Assembly: GCF_014649795.1 (NCBI RefSeq)
Contig: NZ_BMTS01000006.1
Location: forward strand, 372,001 to 436,000
Direction of reading: 5' to 3'
DNA: 64,000 nucleotides
Origin: Streptomyces melanogenes
Lineage (GTDB): Bacteria > Actinomycetota > Actinomycetes > Streptomycetales > Streptomycetaceae
In this document: positions 22,439-30,909 of the stretch, piece after piece
Layout of the letters: every line of letters starts with the position of its first letter
Position numbering within the stretch: position 1 is the first letter of the stretch
Notes under the pieces: model-generated
What the model was told of the DNA's origin: nothing
What the model saw: only the letters and a program-made list of their open reading frames with translations
The model's database searches: none
Made by a program: the position numbers and the translations under genes

Positions 22439-23172
22439 GGCGCCGGGGTCTCCAGCGCGTAGCCCACGCCGTGGACCGTGCGGATGCGCTCGGCCCCGAT
22501 CTTCCGGCGCAGCGCCTTGATGTGGCTGTCCACGGTCCGGGTGCCCGAGGCGTCCGCCCAGTCCCAGACCTCCGCGAGCAGCTGTTCGCGGGAGAGGACC
22601 GCACGCGGGGTGTTGGCCAGGCAGCTCAGCAGGTCGAACTCGGTCGGGGTGAGGTGCACGTCCTCGCCGCGCACCCGGACCCGGCGCTGCGCGTGGTCGA
22701 TCTCCAGCTCGCCCAGGCGCAGGATCCCGGTGCGCGGGGTGGCCGCGGCGAGCGTGGCCCGCTCGACCCGGCGCAGCAGCACGTGCACCCGGGCCGCCAG
22801 CTCCCGCATGGAGAACGGCTTGGTCATGTAGTCGTCGGCGCCGACGCCGAGACCGACCAGCATGTCCGTCTCGTCGTCGCGGGCCGTCAGCATCAGCACC
22901 GGGACCGGTCGGCGGGCCTGCACCCGGCGGCAGACCTCCAGGCCGTCGAAGCCCGGCAGCATGATGTCCAGGACCATCAGGTCCGGCTGCCACGCCTCGG
23001 CCGTGTCCACGGCCGCCGGGCCGTCGAGCGCCGTCTGCACCTGGAAGCCCTCGGCCCTCAGCCGTGCCGCGATGGCGTCGACGATCGTCGTGTCGTCCTC
23101 GACGACCAGCACCCGGCGCTGGGCGCCGGGGGTCGCCGCGACGCCGTTGTGGGTGGTGTGTGCCTGCTCCAT
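22435..23172 (-). CDS. OmpR/PhoB-family response regulator
   Basis: A 245-residue two-domain regulator. The receiver carries the acidic pair EDD at 25-27, phospho-acceptor Asp69 in LDIMLPG and Lys118 in MTKPFS. The winged helix spans about 150-240 (LTPTEFDLLSCLANTP, SGTRTVDSHIKALRRKIG). It would bind direct repeats at its target promoters after phosphorylation by the coupled kinase. ATG 23172 is preceded only by a weak GGGGCG. The N-terminal 18 residues before the receiver are a short, variable extension. Confidence 0.93.
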   Translation of the reverse strand: MEQAHTTHNGVAATPGAQRRVLVVEDDTTIVDAIAARLRAEGFQVQTALDGPAAVDTAEAWQPDLMVLDIMLPGFDGLEVCRRVQARRPVPVLMLTARDDETDMLVGLGVGADDYMTKPFSMRELAARVHVLLRRVERATLAAATPRTGILRLGELEIDHAQRRVRVRGEDVHLTPTEFDLLSCLANTPRAVLSREQLLAEVWDWADASGTRTVDSHIKALRRKIGAERIRTVHGVGYALETPAP

Positions 23173-23256
23173 CGCCCCGCCCTGATATTGCTTCCGGGGA
23201 TCCGTGGGGTGATCCCCTGTGTCCGTCAGAGACTAGAGGCACCGGCCGCGTCCCGG

Positions 23257-23943
23257 CTACGCAGGGCGAACGGCGAGATGGACCACGTCGGGGACGCCCC
23301 GGGCAACTGTGATCTCTTCGGTCCTAACCCCGGAGAATCCGGCATTACGGAGAGCCTCCTCGAAGGCGGGGGAGGGCTGCGCGGACCACACGGCGAGGAC
23401 TCCGCCGGGGGTGAGCCGGTCCCCACAGGCCGCGAGGCCGGTGGGGGAGTAGAGGCTGTCGTTGCTCGCGGTGACGGTCCAGTCGGGCCCGTTGTCGATG
23501 TCCAGGCAGAGCGCGTCGAAGGTGTCCGGGGCGCTCGCCACGTACGCGACCAGATCGGTGTGCAGGACCTCGGTGCGCGGGTCGGCCAGGGCGGCTGCGG
23601 AGAGCGGCGCCAGGGGTCCCGAGCGGTGCCAGTCGACGACCGCCAACTCGCGTTCCACCACGGCGATCCGGCCCCACCGGGGATCGGCGGCGGCGTGCGC
23701 GAGCGAGAAGCCGACGCCGAGCCCGCCGATGAGCACCGAGGGCCGCTCGCGGCCGGCCGGCAGCGCGTCGTGCGCGGCGTCCACGAGCAGCCGCTCCGAG
23801 CGCCCGTCGGAGGTGTCCATCAGGAACGTGCCGTTGGCGATGATCTCGAAGTGCGGGCCGCGCCGCCGGAGCACGACCTCTCCGTACGGCCCCTCGCGCC
23901 GGTCGAGTACGACCGGGTCGGCGATCGGGTCGGCGATGGGCAT
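23257..23943 (-). CDS. spermidine-synthase-like SAM-fold enzyme
   Basis: A 228-residue protein of the spermidine synthase/class I methyltransferase fold. It has SVLIGGLGVGFSLAHA as the nucleotide-binding loop, an acidic VVERELAVVDW after strand 2, a DALCLDIDNGPDWTV aspartate pair and a C-terminal GGVLAVWSAQPSPAFEEAL. It is shorter than canonical spermidine synthases and lacks a clear N-terminal beta domain beyond about 60 residues. It could be an aminopropyltransferase-like or methyltransferase-like protein. ATG 23943 has a perfect AGGAGG seven bases upstream, which decides it over the frame from 24153. The first gene of its unit, divergent from the rhomboid-like gene. Confidence 0.8.
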   Translation of the reverse strand: MPIADPIADPVVLDRREGPYGEVVLRRRGPHFEIIANGTFLMDTSDGRSERLLVDAAHDALPAGRERPSVLIGGLGVGFSLAHAAADPRWGRIAVVERELAVVDWHRSGPLAPLSAAALADPRTEVLHTDLVAYVASAPDTFDALCLDIDNGPDWTVTASNDSLYSPTGLAACGDRLTPGGVLAVWSAQPSPAFEEALRNAGFSGVRTEEITVARGVPDVVHLAVRPA

Positions 23944-24155
23944 CGAAGGACCTCCTCGTAAGCGGAGCGAACGGCTCGGAGGCCGACGCGCGGCCTGCGT
24001 CAAAGGTTGTCCAATGTGGCACAAGTCATAGACGTGATGGGGAGCGTTCGCAGAGGGTGAGCGTTGTACAAGCGTAAGCATCAAGGCCGGACGATCACCG
24101 GCGCGGCTTGTGGTTCCGGGCGCGTGTGCGGCGCCCGGTGGAAGGGGCCTCACCG

Positions 24156-24992
24156 GTGAACCCTGGAACGACGCGGGACGCGGGGCTGCTCAACGGCATC
24201 CCGCGGCAGCGGCCGACGGCTCGGGAGACGGCAGACGAGACGCCGGAGGGCGGGGCCATCGCGAAGACCCCTGTGACGGCCGGGACGCCCGTCGGTCCGC
24301 AGGTGCGCGGACTGCTGCGCCGCGCCGTGCAGTTGGTGCCGACCCCGACGGGCACGCCCTTCACCTTCGCGTACACCCTGCTGCTGCTCCTCACGTCGCT
24401 GTACGCGGAGTTGGGCGACCCGGACACGGTCCGCACGCTGCTCGAAGGCTCCAGTACCGATGTGCAGCACCTCAGCCGCACGCCCGTGCTGGTGCTGCTC
24501 GCCAGCGCGCTGTGGATCGCGGGCGGCATCTCCTCGCCGTGGGCCGTCGGCTTCGTCTTCATCCTCACCGCCCTGGAGCGCCGCGTCGGCGGGGTGCGCA
24601 CGGCCGGGGTGTTCCTGCTCGGGCACGTGGTGGCGACGCTGGTGACCGAGGTGCCGGTGGGTGTCTCCGTGATGGCCGGGCAGCTCCCGGACTCCTCGCT
24701 GCACCGCCTCGACTACGGCATCAGCTTCGGCCTGATGGCGAGCGTCGGCGCGCTCGCCGGGCTGCTGCCGCCGCTGCTGCGGTGGCCGCTGCTCGGCGTG
24801 ATGGCCGTGCTGCTCACCCAGGACCTGCTGGACATGGTGGATCCGCTGGCCAGTTGGGGCCATCCGACCGCCCTGCTCGTCGGCGTCGTCTGCTGGCCGG
24901 TGCTGCGCCGGGCGGACCGGCGCCGGGCCGCCGGGCGCACCGACGAGCCGTCAGCGGTAGCCGACGGGCAGATTGGCTCGTACGTTCCGTAG
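24156..24992 (+). CDS. rhomboid-like membrane protein
   Basis: A 278-residue integral membrane protein with about six hydrophobic helices after an 80-residue N-terminal tail. The pattern, including AGVFLLGHVVATLVTEVPVG, the DYGISFGLMASVGALAGLLP segment and a short last helix, resembles the actinobacterial rhomboid-like group. Catalytic Ser is not in a GxSG context; the corresponding stretch reads YGISFG, with no clear His partner beyond GHPTALL, so proteolytic activity is doubtful. GTG 24156 has GGAAGGGG eight bases upstream. Its last 42 bases overlap the 3' end of the convergent lipoprotein gene. Confidence 0.7.
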   Translation: MNPGTTRDAGLLNGIPRQRPTARETADETPEGGAIAKTPVTAGTPVGPQVRGLLRRAVQLVPTPTGTPFTFAYTLLLLLTSLYAELGDPDTVRTLLEGSSTDVQHLSRTPVLVLLASALWIAGGISSPWAVGFVFILTALERRVGGVRTAGVFLLGHVVATLVTEVPVGVSVMAGQLPDSSLHRLDYGISFGLMASVGALAGLLPPLLRWPLLGVMAVLLTQDLLDMVDPLASWGHPTALLVGVVCWPVLRRADRRRAAGRTDEPSAVADGQIGSYVP

Positions 24993-25496
24993 CGCCGGGC
25001 CCTGGTGGATGTCGTCGGTCAGGACGACGTGTCCCCCGTACGTGAACTGGTACATCAGCGCGTCGGCGATCGGGCGCCCGGTCGGGCGCGGCGGCAGATG
25101 CGCAAAGTCGGCGTCCTTGAGGGCCGTGCGGAGCTTGGCCAGGGCGTCCGGCGCCAGTGTGCCGGTGGTGGTCTTCCCGTCCCGGCTCGTCGAGGTGTAG
25201 GAGCCGTCCTCCTTGACCACCAGCTCGTTGTGCAGCCCCGCGAACCCGCCGCTCACCACCATCTTGAGCAGCTGCGCGTGCTGGGCGGGCGGTGTGGGCG
25301 CGGTGCTCCCCGGCGAGGTCGGCGGCGGCGTGCCGGGCGGCGGGGTCTGCGCGCTCAGGGTGCTGCTCGGCGCCGGGGTGGGCGACTTGGAGGCGCCGTC
25401 CGCCGAGGAGCTCGTGGAGTCGCAGGCCGTCGCCGCGAGCAAGGTGACGAGCAGCAGCGCTCCGGTCGTCGTCCAGGTCCTGCCCGTGTGGCTCAT
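24951..25496 (-). CDS. putative secreted lipoprotein
   Basis: A 181-residue exported lipoprotein. The signal peptide (TTTGALLLVTLLAATAC) ends in a lipobox with Cys near residue 25. A Ser/Thr/Pro-rich linker of about 50 residues follows, typical of surface-exposed actinobacterial lipoproteins. The small C-terminal domain (VVSGGFAGLHNELVVKEDGSYTS) of about 100 residues resembles domains found in other Streptomyces lipoproteins but has no assigned function. ATG 25496 overlaps the GNAT stop as ATGA. The 3' end overlaps the convergent rhomboid-like gene by 42 bp. Confidence 0.8.
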   Translation of the reverse strand: MSHTGRTWTTTGALLLVTLLAATACDSTSSSADGASKSPTPAPSSTLSAQTPPPGTPPPTSPGSTAPTPPAQHAQLLKMVVSGGFAGLHNELVVKEDGSYTSTSRDGKTTTGTLAPDALAKLRTALKDADFAHLPPRPTGRPIADALMYQFTYGGHVVLTDDIHQGPALRNVRANLPVGYR

Positions 25497-26149
25497 GCAG
25501 CCGAGGATGCCGGATCGGTGGGAGCGAAGTACAGGCTCGCCATCGGCGAGTGCGTCGTCCAGCCGAGCGATGCGTACAGCGCCTGGCCGTCCGGGGTGGC
25601 GACCAGGACGCCGGTGGTGGCGCCCGTCGCGTGCGCGCCGCTCTGGAGCGTGCGCATGACCAGGCCGCCGAGGCCGCGGCGCCGGTGCTCGGGCGAGGTC
25701 TCGATCTGGTCGGCCACGGCCGTCGCGCCGGTCGGGGCGATCTGGCCGCGCGCGGCGAAGTGGCCCGCCTCGGTGCGGACCAGGACGCGCAGCACGCCGC
25801 CGGTGGTCCAGCGGGTGAGTGTGTACCCGGCCGGGACCTCGGCGGGGGCCGGGGCGAGCGGCAGCGTCATCAGGAAGCCGGGCTCGTCGCTCTGCCAGCC
25901 GGGGCCGAGCCACGGCCGGACCGTGTCGCCCTCGGCGAAGAGCTTCAGCCAGGTGCCGGGCGCGGTCGTCGCCTCGACCAGCTTGCGCACCGAGGCCTCG
26001 TCGGGCTCGGGCAGCACGTGCCGGGAGACCTGCTTGACCTGGCCGACGTCGATGGTCCAGCCCCACGGCTCGGCGACCGGCGCCGCCGCGCCGCGCGACA
26101 CGACCCACCCCTTGGTCCAGGCCTCGACGAGCTCCGGTACGGATTCCAT
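25493..26149 (-). CDS. GNAT-family N-acetyltransferase
   Basis: A 218-residue GNAT. The acetyl-CoA binding motif A, with RRRGLGGLVMRTL in the Q/R-x-x-G-x-G/A pattern, is at about 160-175, and a B-motif LYASLGWTTHSP is near 192-203. The first 100 residues are an extra N-terminal region seen in actinobacterial homologues. The likely reaction is acetylation of an amine; the substrate is unknown. ATG 26149 is divergent from lon across a 165-bp regulatory gap. It is translationally coupled to the lipoprotein downstream. Confidence 0.85.
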   Translation of the reverse strand: MESVPELVEAWTKGWVVSRGAAAPVAEPWGWTIDVGQVKQVSRHVLPEPDEASVRKLVEATTAPGTWLKLFAEGDTVRPWLGPGWQSDEPGFLMTLPLAPAPAEVPAGYTLTRWTTGGVLRVLVRTEAGHFAARGQIAPTGATAVADQIETSPEHRRRGLGGLVMRTLQSGAHATGATTGVLVATPDGQALYASLGWTTHSPMASLYFAPTDPASSAA

Positions 26150-26222
26150 GGCTGTCCCTCCCGTAATGCCGTTATGGCGATGCGAGTAATGGTCCTTTCT
26201 GTTCTGCGACTCTTACAAGAGG

Positions 26223-26240
26223 TGATCGCTCAGAGCGAAC
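26223..26240 (+). promoter_or_regulatory. ClgR box upstream of lon
   Basis: The 18 bases from TGAT at 26223 to GAAC at 26240 match every fixed position of the actinobacterial ClgR consensus WNNWCGCYNANRGCGWWS, and form the palindrome CGCTCAGAGCG. ClgR is a known activator of clp and lon genes in Streptomyces. The site is about 75-90 bp upstream of the lon start. Confidence 0.8.
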
Positions 26241-26272
26241 ACCCGTTGGGGAACATTCCCTGGCTCACATGC

Positions 26273-26293
26273 ATTGAGTCGGCATAGCTCAAC
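26273..26293 (+). promoter_or_regulatory. HAIR-type (HspR) element upstream of lon
   Basis: ATTGAGT, N7, GCTCAAC against the HAIR consensus CTTGAGT-N7-ACTCAAG: eleven of fourteen arm positions match, with correct spacing. HspR repression of lon through HAIR is established in Streptomyces. It lies just before the ribosome binding site and start codon. Confidence 0.75.
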
Positions 26294-26314
26294 TTGACTG
26301 CCGAAGGGGAGATC

Positions 26315-28726
<2,412 letters not shown>

Positions 28727-28737
28727 GCAGCCGTATG

Positions 28738-28784
28738 TACGAGAAGGCCGCCCGGGACGGTTACGCCCGGGCGGCCTTCTCGTA
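28738..28784. terminator. bidirectional terminator between lon and the serine protease gene
   Basis: A 19-bp perfect stem (28738-28756 with 28766-28784) with a 9-base loop. The right arm lies inside the last codons of the convergent protease gene (stop at 28761), so that C-terminal sequence (LYEKAARA) is partly fixed by the hairpin. Confidence 0.85.
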
Positions 28785-29552
28785 AAGCCGCCTCGCCCGC
28801 CCGTCGAACAGCACCGCCGTCGAGGCCACGTCCGTGTCGCCGCCGCTCAGTACGCCGATGAGGTGGCCCCGGTGGTCCGGGCCCCGATAGTCCGCCAGCC
28901 AGGGGCTGCCGCTGGTGCCGGTCCAGAAGCCGGCGCAGTCGATCCGTACGTCGCTCGACAGATCGGGGTCCGGGCGGGTGTCGGTGGTGCAGGCGATGGG
29001 CCGGTTCTCCGGGTTGTGGTCCTCGTCCGGATAGCCGAAGACGGTCACCCGGCGCCGGGGCCCCGAGCTCCAGTCGGGCTGGGCCGCGCCCACCACGCTC
29101 TGCACGCTGCGGCCCCGGGCGTCCGGCTCCAGGGTCAGGAAGGCGTAATCGAAGGAGTCGTCGCCGTCCCCGGACCACCCCTGGTCGGTCTGGACGGCCT
29201 TCACCTTCCAGGTCCCGTACGGGTACGAGCCCTTGACCGCGCCGGAGAACCCGGGCGCGAACGCCATCGAGCCCACCGTCCCGGCGTCCGCGCAGTGCGC
29301 GGCGGTGGCGACGACGTTGCCCTTGGGGCTGGCCACGACGCTGGCCGTGCACCAGTGCTTGTCGCCGTCGACCAGCACGCCCACGGACGGCAGCCCGGAG
29401 GTCGCGGCGGCCGACGACTGCGGGGCGGGCGCGGGCGGCACCTCGTCGGGCCGGTCCTGCTGGGGCGCCGACGCGGCCGACCAGCCGCACCCCGTGACCA
29501 GGGCCAGCATCCCCGCGGCGGACACCCGCCCCACCCTTCGCAGCACGCGCAT
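28761..29552 (-). CDS. trypsin-fold serine protease, predicted lipoprotein
   Basis: A 263-residue exported protease. The signal peptide ends in a LALVTGC lipobox with Cys22, so membrane anchoring is likely. The S1-type triad is visible: His86 in ATAAHC, Asp135 in FDYAFL and Ser216 in TGTSGSP, with paired cysteines around each. This combination resembles V8/glutamyl-endopeptidase-like and trypsin-like secreted enzymes of actinomycetes. The start at 29552 is favoured by an AGGA about nine bases upstream; a start at 29561 is possible. Nearest neighbour on the same strand is a GH25 lysozyme, so this is a small set of extracellular hydrolases. Confidence 0.88.
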   Translation of the reverse strand: MRVLRRVGRVSAAGMLALVTGCGWSAASAPQQDRPDEVPPAPAPQSSAAATSGLPSVGVLVDGDKHWCTASVVASPKGNVVATAAHCADAGTVGSMAFAPGFSGAVKGSYPYGTWKVKAVQTDQGWSGDGDDSFDYAFLTLEPDARGRSVQSVVGAAQPDWSSGPRRRVTVFGYPDEDHNPENRPIACTTDTRPDPDLSSDVRIDCAGFWTGTSGSPWLADYRGPDHRGHLIGVLSGGDTDVASTAVLFDGRARRLYEKAARA

Positions 29553-29646
29553 GGCGACCATCCTGTCGTATGACGGGACGCGACGCGGTGAGGCCCCCGG
29601 CGCGCGCGTCGGCGTGCCGGGGACCCGCACCTCCGAGGAGGAGAGA

Positions 29647-30471
29647 TCAGCCGTTGGCCAGCGCCTGCAGCCGGTCGTAGGCGCCGTTGAACTTCGAGTG
29701 GTCGCCCACCGTCGGGCCGGACGACGTGTACTGCCACATCGTGTAGTAGCCCCAGCCGGCCGGGAGCGTGCCCGGGTCGGTGTTGTAGCGGGCGATCCAC
29801 AGCGGGTTGGTGGAGCCGAAGGCGGCGGAGTTGCCGGTGCACTGGGTCCACCAGCTGGTGGCGGTGTAGATGACCGCGTCCCGGCCGGTGCGGGCCCGGT
29901 ACTGGTTCACGAAGTCGCGGATCCAGTTGACCATCCCGGCCTGGGAGAGCCCGTAGCAGGCGGCGCCGTACGGGTTCCACTCGATGTCGAGCGCGCCCGG
30001 CAGCGTACGGCCGTCGCGCGACCAGCCGCCGCCGTGGTCCACGAAGTAGTTGGCCTGGGTCGCGCCGCTCGTGGTGTCCGGCGTCGCGAAGTGGTACGCG
30101 CCCCGGATCATGCCGACGTTGTACGAGCCGTTGTACTGCTGCGCGAAGTACGGGTTGGTGTAGTACGTGCCCTCGGTGGCCTTGACGTAGGCCCACTTCA
30201 CCCCGCTGTTCCACAGGGTGGTCCAGGCGACGTTGCCGTTGTGGCTGCTGGTGTCGACGCCCTCGGTCTGGACGACCGTCGAGCCGGTCGGCGCACCGCC
30301 GGTGCCGTCGTGGGCGGCCACTCCCATGCCCAGGGTGGCGGAGCCGCGGGCGGGGGTCTGGGCCGCGCCGGACGTGCCGGGGGCGGTGAGGAGGAGGACG
30401 AGGGCCGAGAGGAGGATTCCGGCCGCGGCGAGGGGACCGCGACGGGCCGTTCCGGGTCTGTGCACGGGCAT
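29647..30471 (-). CDS. GH25 lysozyme (muramidase)
   Basis: A 274-residue secreted glycoside hydrolase family 25 enzyme that cleaves the beta-1,4 MurNAc-GlcNAc bond. The signal peptide (GPLAAAGILLSALVLLLTAPGTSGA) is cut near residue 36. The GH25 domain spans about 68-270, with the conserved first strand GVDTSSHNG (Asp73) and catalytic LDIEWN (Asp162, Glu164). There is no separate cell-wall-binding domain after it. ATG 30471 has GGAGG seven bases upstream; the frame open to 30702 is not preferred. Two GACATGTC palindromes (30517-30538) sit 46-67 bases upstream of the start and may be its operator. Confidence 0.93.
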   Translation of the reverse strand: MPVHRPGTARRGPLAAAGILLSALVLLLTAPGTSGAAQTPARGSATLGMGVAAHDGTGGAPTGSTVVQTEGVDTSSHNGNVAWTTLWNSGVKWAYVKATEGTYYTNPYFAQQYNGSYNVGMIRGAYHFATPDTTSGATQANYFVDHGGGWSRDGRTLPGALDIEWNPYGAACYGLSQAGMVNWIRDFVNQYRARTGRDAVIYTATSWWTQCTGNSAAFGSTNPLWIARYNTDPGTLPAGWGYYTMWQYTSSGPTVGDHSKFNGAYDRLQALANG

Positions 30472-30516
30472 TGCGTGCCTCCGAAAGGCGTGGGTGGGGG
30501 GACGTGCCGGGGAATC

Positions 30517-30538
30517 GACATGTCGTTGTGGACATGTC
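30517..30538. promoter_or_regulatory. paired GACATGTC palindromes, candidate operator
   Basis: Two identical 8-bp palindromes, GACATGTC at 30517-30524 and 30531-30538, six bases apart, lie upstream of the lysozyme start. Nearby are CTACG-CA-CGTAG (30551-30562) and CATGT-N6-ACATG (30761-30776), the latter closer to the M4 protease gene. The 30472-30909 gap is a divergent promoter region without a supportable gene. Confidence 0.55.
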
Positions 30539-30909
30539 ATACAGAAAAAGCTACGCACGTAGACCGTGACGCGAAAGAGGTTCCGGAACTGCCATTGGCC
30601 CAGGCCTCTGGCAGGACGACGGAGGCCGGTGCGAGCTGCGCCGGCCACGGGCCGCTGCACATAACTTTCAGCCGCGGGCAGTTGACGGCCCGACGGCCGC
30701 ACCCGCCGTGCGGCCCGCCTCCCCGTCCGCTCCGCCGGGTCGCGTTCGCGCCAAAGTCCTCATGTCAACTCACATGCCCCATTGAGGAGTTCATGCCCCA
30801 CGGGCTTGCATGGCCATGACCAGTCGGCGCCCACCGGCGCCACCGGCCTCCCCGCGCGGCCGACGCCGTTTCGCGGGAGGCATCCGCATCGGCCCGTGGA
30901 GGAAAGACC

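Noticed and set aside
30793..30819. An eight-codon frame with an AGGAG site upstream of the M4 protease
   Set aside because: The spacing is only three bases and there is no conservation or hairpin evidence for a leader peptide, so it was not listed as a gene.
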